From Pelagibius marinus (GTDB lineage: Bacteria; Pseudomonadota; Alphaproteobacteria; Kiloniellales; Kiloniellaceae): DNA of 64,000 bases. Positions 16,090-23,748 of the stretch are shown piece by piece; the first letter of the stretch is position 1, and each line of letters opens with the position of its first letter. Under the pieces are notes generated by a model. The model saw only the letters and a program-made list of their open reading frames with translations, did not search any database and was not told where the DNA came from. The DNA lies in assembly GCF_014925385.1 (NCBI RefSeq), contig NZ_JACSDK010000020.1, positions 80,855-144,854 of the forward strand. Reading direction: 5' to 3'. Made by a program: the position numbers and the translations under genes.

Positions 16090-18318
16090 CTAGTTTGCGA
16101 TGCCGGGGATGACGACCACCGCGGCCGCCGGGTTGGAGGGCGCCTTGTCCTGCTTGGCGCCGGCCAGCGGGATGCGGAAGTCGGAGGTCTTGCAGGCCGC
16201 CGGCCCCTGCCCCAGCGGGCAGACCCGAAGCTGCCAGGCGCGCCCGCCGGTCAGGGCGGCCAGCGGGAAGCTGGCGTTCATGCCCTTCATCTGCTTGGGC
16301 AGCTGGGCGGCGCTGACCTGGGTGGTCTTGCCGCCGGACTTGCGGAAGAAGGTCAGCTTGTAGGTCTGCGTCGGCTTGCCGCCGGACAGGCGGATCTCGC
16401 CTTTGCGCACCCGGCCCTTCGGCGCCATGATCGACAGCGGCAGGGCCTGCGGCTGGACCAGCATGCCGGTCGCGGTCTGCTGCGAGGCCTGGCCCGGCTG
16501 CGTGGTGCCGATCTCGCCGCCGCCGGCAGCGAGACCCGACGTCGAGACCTTCTCGCAGGCGAAGTTCTCCGTCTTCTCCACGGTCTTCACCAGGTGGCCG
16601 TGCTGGTTGATGAACTTCAGGGTGAAGTTCATGGTCTGCTCGGTCTTCGCCGTGTTCCAGGAGAACTCGTGCTCGGCGTCGTAGTTGTGGCCCCAGTTGG
16701 CCTCCAGCTCGACGTCGTGCTCGGCGAGGAGGGAGCCGCTGGCGTAGAGCACGGCCGTGCCCGTCAAGGGCTGGTCGTCGCTCGTCACGTTGCCGTGCAG
16801 ACGCACTCTCTCCGGGCAGATCCATCCGGGCAGCTTCTTCTGGCCCAGGGTGGACAGCGACAGGGTAACGGACTTCGGCAGGTTGTCGTTGCTGGCAATG
16901 CCGCCCGGCGCGTTGTCGAACTGGGCGTTTACCTCCGGCTCCTTGCACTCGAAGTTAGCCGCGGCCTCGATGTGATCGACCAGATCGCCGACCGCGTTGG
17001 TGACGTTCATGCGGTAGGGCACGTTCTGCTGGCCGGTCTGATTGCCCTCCCAGGACAGCGTGTGCTCGCCCTGGATGACGATCTGCTGGCCGTCTTCGGC
17101 CTCGTACTGCTTCAGCACCTTCAGCTTGTTGTCGGCAAAGATCGCGACGGCGCCGGAGGCGTCACCACGCCCCTGAAGGATACCCCAGATCTTCACCGTG
17201 GTCGGGCAGACGCGGCCGCGGTACAGGATCGTGTCGGCGGTGGCGATGCCTTCCAGGTGCGTCGCCTTGGGCGGCAGAACAGCCGCAAGGTCCTGTGCCG
17301 ACGAGCCGCAATCAACCTCGTAGTCCCGCCAGGGGGAGCTGAAATTCTCTCCGACGCCGATGATGCGGACCTGCCCGCTCTTCGTGCCGCCGGCAGGCAG
17401 AGAATAGTCGAAGGCGTACTGCCCGAAACCATTGCTGTCGGTGATAACCGACTTCACGTCACTTTTCTGGCCGTCGTTGCTTTCGAAACGGAACTTGACG
17501 TGGTCTTCCGGCTCCACCGTTTCGAGGCCTACCTGCAGGTTCATCGAACAGGCACCACTCAGGCTGTCATGCCCCTTGACGATGAGATTGGCCGCCTTCA
17601 CGTGCGGCACATTGCGCGTCGGCCCATTGTCGACGGTCGGCAGACGTGCCGGCCCGGGTTCGCGCTTACAGATCACCGTTACCTTGTGCATAAAACTCCA
17701 GCCCCCACCCCCAAGAGCTGCCGTACGATTCTGGCCGGGGCCGGTTATGTCGTACTCCAAGGCAGGAAAGAATCCGATCTCCAGCGGACGATCCTGAGAG
17801 AAGATCTCCTGATTTGACATGCCACCCTTGCGCAGGTCGGCGGCCTGGTTTTCGCAGTAAGTCACCAGATGGCTGCCATAGGCGGGAGCGGGAATGCCGA
17901 GGGCCACGACTTCTTCAATCGATTTCGGACGGTCCCCCAATGGGAAAGCTTTCGAGAAGCCAAACCCAGGAAACGCGACCCAGTCCGATCCTTCAGCGCG
18001 GAACTTCAGCCACACTTTGTAGCTCTTGACTCTGCCTAAGGTCTCAGCATCCAGGCTCACAGTCGCGTCGGCCCCAATGAACTGCGTATGGCTTGCCGGC
18101 TGCGTATAGTGCTCGCCGTCGCTCTGGATCTCGATGGTCTTCGGCAACAAGTTGCTCAGAGTAACGCCTGCTTGATCCGCCATGGCGGTTCCCGTAGCCA
18201 GACAGCCGGCAAGAGTCGTCGCGGCTGCGAAGCCGCGCCTGAAGGACCGGCGAGCGAAAAGCCGCTCAAAGCCATGGTTCTGGCAGCCCGCAGGGCCGCA
18301 GACTTCTAAGTAAGACAT
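16090..18318 (-). CDS. Exported paralogue 5 (domains A-B-C-C'-D)
   Basis: A 742-residue exported protein, the first of the array in transcription order. Its long signal region has FARRSFRRGF (residues 21-30) before the hydrophobic core, which could be a twin-arginine signal, and ends near AMA|D (residue 47). Domain A starts IEIQSDGEHYTQPASH, the most diverged of the five; B is GACSMNLQVGLETVEPED to VRIIGVGENFSSPWRDY plus DC; C has GRVCPTTVKIWGILQGRG; C' begins PGWICPERVRLHGNVTSDD; D begins GRVRKGEIRLSGGKPTQTYK and ends VVVIPGIAN. AGGAAA lies upstream of the ATG at 18318; a start 15 bp earlier is less likely. The C'-D half is nearly the same as in paralogue 3. Function unknown. Confidence 0.82.
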   Translation of the reverse strand: MSYLEVCGPAGCQNHGFERLFARRSFRRGFAAATTLAGCLATGTAMADQAGVTLSNLLPKTIEIQSDGEHYTQPASHTQFIGADATVSLDAETLGRVKSYKVWLKFRAEGSDWVAFPGFGFSKAFPLGDRPKSIEEVVALGIPAPAYGSHLVTYCENQAADLRKGGMSNQEIFSQDRPLEIGFFPALEYDITGPGQNRTAALGGGGWSFMHKVTVICKREPGPARLPTVDNGPTRNVPHVKAANLIVKGHDSLSGACSMNLQVGLETVEPEDHVKFRFESNDGQKSDVKSVITDSNGFGQYAFDYSLPAGGTKSGQVRIIGVGENFSSPWRDYEVDCGSSAQDLAAVLPPKATHLEGIATADTILYRGRVCPTTVKIWGILQGRGDASGAVAIFADNKLKVLKQYEAEDGQQIVIQGEHTLSWEGNQTGQQNVPYRMNVTNAVGDLVDHIEAAANFECKEPEVNAQFDNAPGGIASNDNLPKSVTLSLSTLGQKKLPGWICPERVRLHGNVTSDDQPLTGTAVLYASGSLLAEHDVELEANWGHNYDAEHEFSWNTAKTEQTMNFTLKFINQHGHLVKTVEKTENFACEKVSTSGLAAGGGEIGTTQPGQASQQTATGMLVQPQALPLSIMAPKGRVRKGEIRLSGGKPTQTYKLTFFRKSGGKTTQVSAAQLPKQMKGMNASFPLAALTGGRAWQLRVCPLGQGPAACKTSDFRIPLAGAKQDKAPSNPAAAVVVIPGIAN

Positions 18319-18380
18319 TTTCGGTTTCCTCAAATAAACAGGATGGGGCCCAGCCGCCCGGCCTCGCCCTTCCCCCTTGG

Positions 18381-18407
18381 GTCGCCAGCTTGCGGAATAA
18401 GGTTCAA
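18381..18407 (-). promoter_or_regulatory. ECF-type promoter motif of exported paralogue 5
   Basis: On the minus strand TTGAAC followed by C (18402-18407) lies 17 nt before CGAC (18381-18384), continuing CCAA as in paralogue 1. CGAC is 63 nt from the start codon. Confidence 0.7.
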
Positions 18408-18504
18408 AAAGGCGATGCGCCGATGCGAAACCAAATGCGGGTCAAGGCCCCTTCGTCTTCAACAAGCGCGGGAATACAGGCAAACCGCACCACACTGAAC
18501 CCGA

Positions 18505-18526
18505 GAAACCGCACAAGGAAAATGCA
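18505..18526 (+). repeat. Dispersed 22-bp repeat, copy B
   Basis: GAAACCGCACAAG then GAAAATGCA, identical over 22 bp to copy A at 5636-5657. It is preceded by a TGAACCCG block as in copy A. It lies about 100 bp upstream of the paralogue 5 promoter motif. Confidence 0.6.
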
Positions 18527-18564
18527 GCATTGCGGGCTTTAGGGACCAATCGGCCAAAAACCAA

Positions 18565-18690
18565 AGAAACTCGAGTGAGACGGGCGGCCGTAGTCGCCGC
18601 CTCCGGCCGCCCGTCAGCGGAGCGGCACGGAGGAAACGCGCGCCGCTCCACAAGTGCCACCGGCGTCGCGTTGCGGGCCGATGACGTCTT
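18565..18690 (-). ncRNA. Putative small structured RNA under the shared promoter motif
   Basis: Downstream of the motif at 18694-18720 the minus strand has no ATG with a ribosome site but two perfect stem-loops: GGAGCGGC/GCCGCTCC (18619-18626 with 18642-18649) and an 11-bp ACGGGCGGCCG/CGGCCGCCCGT (18580-18590 with 18604-18614), the second followed by the T-rich CTCGAGTTTCTTTGGTTTTT. This layout fits a transcript of about 110-125 nt with its own terminator. The alternative is the leftover promoter and terminator of a lost sixth paralogue. A weak reading frame through the region has no credible start. Confidence 0.4.
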
Positions 18691-18693
18691 TAT

Positions 18694-18720
18694 GTCGCGG
18701 CGCCCCAACCCCGGGTTCAA
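18694..18720 (-). promoter_or_regulatory. ECF-type promoter motif (orphan site before the putative RNA)
   Basis: On the minus strand TTGAAC followed by C (18715-18720) lies 17 nt before CGAC (18694-18697), continuing ATAA. It matches the five paralogue promoters in both blocks and spacing. Confidence 0.6.
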
Positions 18721-18771
18721 TACCCAAGTGATTTTTCTTGTCGCTGTCCGGCGCGGCGCGCCGAGGCCTTC

Positions 18772-19650
18772 TCAGTCTTCCGGCAGGGGCATGACGTCGT
18801 CGTCGCCGGGCACCGGCGCGAAGCGCCCTTCCCGCCAGTCCGCCTTGGCCTGCTCGATCAGCGCCGGATCGGAGGCGACGAAGTTCCACCAGATATGGCG
18901 CTTGCCCTCCAGCGGGGCGCCGCCCAGCAGCATGAGCCGGCTGGCCGGCCCGGCGGTGAGCGCTACCGCCGCCCCTTCCTTCAGGACCGCCATGGTGGCG
19001 GGGCCAAAGTCGGCGCCGCCCAGGGTGACGCCGCCGCTGACCACGTAGACCGCGCGCTCGGCATGGTCGTCCGGCAGTTCCAGCCGCGCCCCGGCGTCCA
19101 GCTCGGCGTGCAGATAGAAGAGGTCGGAGAAGGCCGGCACCGGCGAGACCTCGCCGTAGGCGCGCCCGGCCAGCAGGCGCAGCCGGCTGCCGGCCCCTTC
19201 GATGAGCGGCAGGTCCTCCAGCGGGTGGTGGGAAAAGTCCGGCGCTCCCTGTTCCTCGGCCAACGGCAGGGCGACCCAGGACTGCATGCCGTGCAGCCGC
19301 GTCTCCCGCTCCCGCTCGATCTCGCCGCTGCGCTCCGAATGGACGATGCCGCGCCCGGCGGTCATGAGGTTCACCGCGCCGGGGCGTATTTCCTGCATAT
19401 TGCCCAGGCTGTCGCGATGCAGGATCTCGCCGTCGAAGAGGTAGGTGACGGTGGCCAGGCCGATGTGCGGATGGGGGCGCACGTCGATGCCCTCGCCCGG
19501 CGGCAATGCCGTGGGGCCGAACTCGTCGAGGAAGATGAAGGGCCCCACCATGCGGCGCTTGGCGAAGGGCAGGATGCGCTTCACGCCGAAGCCGCCGAGA
19601 TCGCGCGCGCGCGGTTCGATCAGAAGTTCGACAGGACTATTCTCGCTCAT
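18772..19650 (-). CDS. Pirin-family protein
   Basis: A 292-residue double-cupin protein of the pirin family. The N-terminal cupin shows the metal site RPHPHIGLATVTYLFDGE (two His), then a His and a Glu further on (GRGIVHSERSGE), and the family signature GPFIFLDEFGP near residue 36. Bacterial pirins bind Fe or other metals; some are quercetinases and some modulate central metabolism. The ATG at 19650 has a GAGGGCGACC leader. It is the last gene of a probable four-gene minus-strand run after cinA-like and a membrane protein gene (30 bp gap). Confidence 0.92.
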   Translation of the reverse strand: MSENSPVELLIEPRARDLGGFGVKRILPFAKRRMVGPFIFLDEFGPTALPPGEGIDVRPHPHIGLATVTYLFDGEILHRDSLGNMQEIRPGAVNLMTAGRGIVHSERSGEIERERETRLHGMQSWVALPLAEEQGAPDFSHHPLEDLPLIEGAGSRLRLLAGRAYGEVSPVPAFSDLFYLHAELDAGARLELPDDHAERAVYVVSGGVTLGGADFGPATMAVLKEGAAVALTAGPASRLMLLGGAPLEGKRHIWWNFVASDPALIEQAKADWREGRFAPVPGDDDVMPLPED

Positions 19651-19680
19651 GGTCGCCCTCCATGCTTTTCCGCGGCGGGC

Positions 19681-20013
19681 TCAACGCGTGGTCTTCAGTA
19701 GCCAGGCCTCCCGCAGGGCGAAGGCCGCCGGCACCACCGCCAGGGTCATCAGCAGCCAGCCGGACCGCAGCGCGCCCAGATGACGCTCGATGATCGAGGT
19801 GGCGTAGAACTCGTCGATCACCGGCCGGCCCCAGCTCTCGTAGGACAGGGCCGCCACGCCCCAGACGCCCAGGCAGGCGGCACTGGCGGCCAGCGCGGCC
19901 AGGCGGATGAGGGAGCGGGCCAAGTCGGCGCTGCCCATGGCCAAGACATAGACCGTCATCGCCGTAAAGAACAGAAGGGGCAGCAGCTCCAGGGGTCCGA
20001 TGTCCGCGCTCAC
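19681..20013 (-). CDS. Three-span membrane protein, unknown
   Basis: A 110-residue protein with GTG start and GGAG 8 nt upstream. It has three hydrophobic stretches (near residues 8-26, 36-56 and 84-103). The middle loop SYESWGRPVIDEFYATSII is predicted outside the membrane. No family recognised. It sits 39 bp after the CinA-type gene and 30 bp before the pirin gene, so it is probably co-transcribed with both. Confidence 0.55.
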   Translation of the reverse strand: MSADIGPLELLPLLFFTAMTVYVLAMGSADLARSLIRLAALAASAACLGVWGVAALSYESWGRPVIDEFYATSIIERHLGALRSGWLLMTLAVVPAAFALREAWLLKTTR

Positions 20014-20052
20014 GGCCGCCGCTCCGGAACACGCGCCCGGCCCGGCACGCGC

Positions 20053-20868
20053 TCAGGCGCGCTGCTGGGACGCCGATGCATTTCCGGGGGCCTCCTCCCA
20101 AACTCCCTCGACGCCGAGGCTCAGGAGCATGGCGTCCAGCGCCGCGGCGGCCGCGGCAAGTTCGCTCTCCTCGGTCGAGCGCAGCACCAGGCGGGTCCCG
20201 AAGACGCCGTCACGGTTGAAGGGGTAGCTGCCGATCTCGACGTCGGGGTGGCTGTCCTGCACGGCGGCAAGGCCGTCGGAGACGAAGCTCTCGCCCAGTT
20301 CCACCTTCACCGTGCGCGAGCGCAGCGGCTTGCCGCCCACCAGGCTGTGTTTCAGGCTGTTGAACATGGCCTGCATCACGGCGGGGATGCCGGCCATGAC
20401 AAAGACGTTCTCCACCCGAAAGCCGGGCGCCTTGCTCACCGGGTTCTCGATCAAGCTCGCGCCCTCGGGCGTGCGCGCCATGCGCAGCCGCGCCTCGGTC
20501 AGCTGCCCCGGCGGATAGTGCGCTTCCAGGATGGCGCGGGCCTCGGGATTGACGATGAGCGGCAGGCCGAAAGCCTTGGCCACGCAGTCGGCGGTGATGT
20601 CGTCGTGGGTCGGCCCGATGCCCCCGGTGGTGAAGACGTAGTCGAAACGCCCGCGCACCTGGTTCAGGGTGTCGATGATCACGGTCTCGACATCGGGGAT
20701 GACCCGCACCTCCATCAGGCGGACGCCAAGCTCGTTCAACCCCTGGCCGATGTAGGCGAGGTTCTTGTCCTGGGTCCGCCCGGAGAGGATCTCGTTGCCG
20801 ATGATGAGCAGGCAGGCCGTGACCGCCCTTCCCGCTTTGGGCTCCCCCGGCGCGGCCTTAGGGGACAT
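20053..20868 (-). CDS. CinA N-terminal / molybdopterin-binding (MoCF) domain protein
   Basis: A 271-residue protein of the competence/damage-inducible CinA N-terminal type. The molybdopterin-binding-like fold is shown by LLIIGNEILSGRTQDKN at the N-terminus and the glycine-rich FTTGGIGPTHDDITADCVAKAF near residues 87-107. It lacks the C-terminal deamidase (PncC) domain of full CinA, as is common in alphaproteobacteria where the two are separate proteins. The precise reaction of this domain is not settled; a pyrophosphatase role on nucleotide-sugar type substrates has been shown for relatives. Starts 5 bp after the upstream lipoprotein stop. Confidence 0.88.
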   Translation of the reverse strand: MSPKAAPGEPKAGRAVTACLLIIGNEILSGRTQDKNLAYIGQGLNELGVRLMEVRVIPDVETVIIDTLNQVRGRFDYVFTTGGIGPTHDDITADCVAKAFGLPLIVNPEARAILEAHYPPGQLTEARLRMARTPEGASLIENPVSKAPGFRVENVFVMAGIPAVMQAMFNSLKHSLVGGKPLRSRTVKVELGESFVSDGLAAVQDSHPDVEIGSYPFNRDGVFGTRLVLRSTEESELAAAAAALDAMLLSLGVEGVWEEAPGNASASQQRA

Positions 20869-20873
20869 GAGCG

Positions 20874-21413
20874 TCAGAATTCCAGGCGCGGCAGCACGGT
20901 GTCGGCCCGCGCGTAGCCCTTGGATTCCATGCAGGAGGACATCAGCGAGGCGCGCCGGTTGCGCAGGTCGAACTCGTCGACCCGCTGCTGCAGCGGCGCA
21001 TAGCGCGAGTCGTTCGACAGCGTGCCGATGCCCGCGTTGCGGTCGTCGAGGTACTGCGCGTCACGGCGCGTCTGGCCCAGGGCGTAGCGGTAGCAATCCT
21101 CGACGTCGGCGCGGTAGGCCTCTTCGTCCTTAGGCGACTGCACGGCCCAGGTGGTCCCGTCCGGCCCTTCGATGACCACCGGCTCGCCCCCCGACGGGGT
21201 CTTGTTCGCGGTCTCCGGCAGCGGCTCGCCCGGCGCCGGCTGCACGCCGGGGCTCGAGGGCTGGTCCGGATCGGGCGGCGGCAAGGCCGTACCGCTCTGC
21301 GCCGCCGGGCTCGCGGACCCGCCGGAACCGCCGGTTTCCGCCGCGCAGGCCGCCAGCAGCAGGCCCGCCGCGGCAACGACGGAGATGGTCTTCAAACAGG
21401 GGTACACAAACAT
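20874..21413 (-). CDS. Putative lipoprotein, unknown
   Basis: A 179-residue protein starting at the ATG preceded by AAGGAA. The signal has a hydrophobic run and lipobox LAAC (Cys at residue 23), then a Gly/Ser/Pro-rich linker of about 60 residues and a soluble tail with a DCYRYALGQTRRDAQYLDD helix and two Cys (VEDCYRY, MSSCMESKGY). The C-terminal MSSCMESKGY pattern is common in small alphaproteobacterial lipoproteins. Function unknown. The CinA-type gene follows after 5 bp, so they are co-transcribed. Confidence 0.75.
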   Translation of the reverse strand: MFVYPCLKTISVVAAAGLLLAACAAETGGSGGSASPAAQSGTALPPPDPDQPSSPGVQPAPGEPLPETANKTPSGGEPVVIEGPDGTTWAVQSPKDEEAYRADVEDCYRYALGQTRRDAQYLDDRNAGIGTLSNDSRYAPLQQRVDEFDLRNRRASLMSSCMESKGYARADTVLPRLEF

Positions 21414-21563
21414 AGGGCAATTCCTTGGGAGAGCAGCCGTCGCAGAGCGCTGGAACAAGGTTAATGCATTGCAGACTGGCGTTCCCGACGTCAAGTTGCA
21501 AGCTTATGGCGACTCGGCCGGCCGGGCCGCCGCCCTTTCAAGACCCGGAAATAGCTTCCTTCC

Positions 21564-22277
21564 ATGCAGTTTCCAGATCCCCTGATCCGCGGCCGCCTGC
21601 AGCGGCGCTACAAACGCTTTCTCTCCGACGTCACCCTCGACGACGGCAGCGAGGTGGTGGCCCACTGCGCCAACCCCGGCTCCATGCTGGGCCTGGCCGA
21701 GCCGGGCGCGCCGGTCTGGCTCTCGCCTTCGCGCAACCCGGCGCGCAAGCTGAAGTACTCCTGGGAGCTGGTAGAGGTACCAAGCGACGGCGGTTCGGCC
21801 TTGGTCGGCATCAACACCGGCCGCGCCAACGCCCTGGTCGCCGAGGGGCTGGAGGCCGGCAAGGTGCCGGAACTCGCCGGCTACGCCGAACGCCGCGCCG
21901 AGGTCCGCTACGGCGCCAACAGCCGCGTCGACTTCCTGCTGGAGGCCCCCGAGCGTCCCGCCTGCTATGTCGAGGTCAAGAGCGTGACCCTGAAGCGCCA
22001 GCCGGGCCTGGCCGAGTTCCCCGATGCGGTGACCGCCCGCGGCACCAAGCACCTGGGCGAATTGGCGGAGATGGTCCGCCAGGGCCAGCGGGCGGTACTG
22101 TTCTTCCTGGCCCAGCGCGGCGACTGCGACCGGGTGGCCCCGGCCGCGGATATCGACCCGGCCTACGCCGAGGCCCTGGACCGGGCCCTGGCCGCTGGGG
22201 TTGAAATCCTATGTTATCAATGCAACCTGTCTCCTGCGGGCATCACATTGGACGAACGCCTGCCGCTGGCGCTATAA
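21564..22277 (+). CDS. sfsA: SfsA-family protein (sugar fermentation stimulation)
   Basis: A 237-residue protein with the family landmarks: an N-terminal RRYKRFLSDVTLDDG OB-like part, AHCANPGSMLGLAEPG, and the nuclease-like core with RVDFLLEAPERPACYVEVKSVTL and FPDAVTARGTKHLGEL. These carry the D, E-x-K arrangement of restriction-like nucleases. SfsA was described as a nucleoid or DNA-binding regulator of maltose genes; its actual activity is unclear. Usual length is about 235, so it is complete. The map gene follows 110 bp downstream. Confidence 0.95.
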   Translation: MQFPDPLIRGRLQRRYKRFLSDVTLDDGSEVVAHCANPGSMLGLAEPGAPVWLSPSRNPARKLKYSWELVEVPSDGGSALVGINTGRANALVAEGLEAGKVPELAGYAERRAEVRYGANSRVDFLLEAPERPACYVEVKSVTLKRQPGLAEFPDAVTARGTKHLGELAEMVRQGQRAVLFFLAQRGDCDRVAPAADIDPAYAEALDRALAAGVEILCYQCNLSPAGITLDERLPLAL

Positions 22278-22387
22278 GCAGGCAAGTTCACAACGCTTGC
22301 CGCAGCGATGTGGCGCGGTGCGCCGCCTGGAAATCCGGGCTAGAGTGCCTAAATAGTACGGCAGCGAAGGGCAGAGGGCCGAAGGTA

Positions 22388-23212
22388 ATGAAGCAAGGTT
22401 ACAGTGCAGAGCGCGTTAGCCCCTCCGAGGGCGGTTACGTCATCCACGACGAAGCCGGTTTCGAAGGTATGCGCCGCGCCGGGCGCCTGGCGGCCGAGAC
22501 GCTGGATATGATCACCCCGGAAGTGAAGCCGGGCGTGACCACGGAATATCTGAACAAGCTGTGCCACGACTACATCGTGGCCGCCGAGGCCGTTCCCGCC
22601 CCGCTGAACTACCGCGGCTTCCCGAAGTCGGTCTGCACCTCGGTGAACCATGTCGTCTGCCACGGCATCCCCAGCGAGGACAAGCGCCTGGAGAACGGCG
22701 ACATCATCAACATCGACGTCACCGTCATCGTCGACGGCTGGCACGGCGACACCAGTCGTATGTTCTTCGTCGGCGAGCCCAAGATCAAGGCGCGCCGCCT
22801 GGTCGAGGTGACCTACGAGTCCATGATGCGCGGCATCGAGGTGGTGAAGCCCGGCGCCACCCTGGGCGACATCGGCCACGCCATCCAGTCCTTCGCCGAG
22901 AAGCAGCGCTTCTCCGTGGTCACCGATTTCTGCGGCCACGGCCTGGGCCAGGTCTTCCACGACGCGCCCAGCGTGCTGCACTACGGACGCGCGGGCACCG
23001 GGGTGCCGCTGCGCGAGGGCATGTTCTTCACCATCGAGCCGATGATCAACGCCGGTCGCCCGGAAGTGAAGATCCTGCAGGACGGCTGGACCGCGGTGAC
23101 CCGCGACATGAAGCTTTCGGCCCAGTTCGAGCACTCGATCGGCGTCACCGCCACGGGCTACGAGATCTTCACCCTCTCCCCCAAAGGCTGGCATCAGCCG
23201 CCCTATACCTGA
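22388..23212 (+). CDS. map: Type I methionine aminopeptidase
   Basis: A 274-residue enzyme that removes initiator methionine from nascent proteins in the cytoplasm. The five metal ligands are visible: two Asp in IDVTVIVDGWHGDTS, His in FCGHGLGQVFH, and Glu in FTIEPM and FEHSIGVT. VCHGIP is the substrate-site histidine. I chose the ATG at 22388, giving the usual length with a short extension; an open frame extends 59 codons further up but crosses the sfsA end and lacks conserved sequence. Followed by a convergent Dabb gene. Confidence 0.97.
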   Translation: MKQGYSAERVSPSEGGYVIHDEAGFEGMRRAGRLAAETLDMITPEVKPGVTTEYLNKLCHDYIVAAEAVPAPLNYRGFPKSVCTSVNHVVCHGIPSEDKRLENGDIINIDVTVIVDGWHGDTSRMFFVGEPKIKARRLVEVTYESMMRGIEVVKPGATLGDIGHAIQSFAEKQRFSVVTDFCGHGLGQVFHDAPSVLHYGRAGTGVPLREGMFFTIEPMINAGRPEVKILQDGWTAVTRDMKLSAQFEHSIGVTATGYEIFTLSPKGWHQPPYT

Positions 23213-23256
23213 GCGCAGGAGCCTGCAGTCGGGTGCAGCTGAAGGACGCTGGCCGG

Positions 23257-23547
23257 TCAGCCGGCCAGGAAGTCCGCCGCGATCCGCATGTCCCGCAGGG
23301 GGCGGACCACGTCGATGGATTTCTTGTAGAGGGGATGCGCCTTGTAGGCGGCTAGCTGGGCCTCGTCCTCGAACTCTCCGTAGACGATGAAGTCCGGCCC
23401 GCCCGGGCTGACGTGGTCACTGCCGAAGTTGCGGCCGATCTCAAGGTGGCGGCTGTCCGGGATCTCCAGCAGCAGCTTCAGCCCCTCGTAGATCGTTTCC
23501 CGGTCTTCGGGGTTCTTGGCGGTGAAGAAAACGATGTGACGGATCAT
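23257..23547 (-). CDS. Dabb-family (stress-responsive alpha/beta barrel) protein
   Basis: A 96-residue ferredoxin-like fold protein with the typical Dabb opening MIRHIVFFTAKN, central GRNFGSDHVSPGGPDFIVYGEFED and terminal AYKAHPLYKKSIDVVRPLRD. Members are small dimers; some are polyketide cyclases, most are uncharacterised. The start is the ATG at 23547, since the family begins with M-(I/V)-x-H-(V/I). Three-prime end is convergent with map. Confidence 0.88.
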   Translation of the reverse strand: MIRHIVFFTAKNPEDRETIYEGLKLLLEIPDSRHLEIGRNFGSDHVSPGGPDFIVYGEFEDEAQLAAYKAHPLYKKSIDVVRPLRDMRIAADFLAG

Positions 23548-23672
23548 CTGTGGGCGCCTGCCGGGACTCTGTTTGCAGCGGAATCGGCCGCCAGTCTGGC
23601 AAGCGCGCATCACCCGGTCAAACGGCTCCCCCGCCGGCCCTTTGTTTGCCCTCTCCCCTTGAGGGAGCGGGA

Positions 23673-23739
23673 GGGTGAGGGGGGCGGCGCAGCCGGCTGC
23701 GCGAAGCAGCCCGACAGCGGCACCACAGCCCCCTCACCC
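23673..23739. repeat. Inverted repeat of the CCCTCACCC type
   Basis: GGGTGAGGGGG (23673-23683) and CCCCCTCACCC (23729-23739) form a perfect 11-bp inverted pair, preceded by CCCTCTCCCCTTGAGGGAG at about 23650-23668. Such C/G-rich palindromes are typical of short interspersed repeats of proteobacterial genomes. It lies between the Dabb and protease genes, ten bases from the protease stop, and could act as its terminator. Confidence 0.55.
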
Positions 23740-23748
23740 GGCTTTGTC

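Noticed and set aside
18442..18720. A 92-codon frame through the putative RNA
   Set aside because: Its ATG overlaps the -35-like block of the promoter motif, it has no ribosome site, and it runs through a hairpin and a dispersed repeat.
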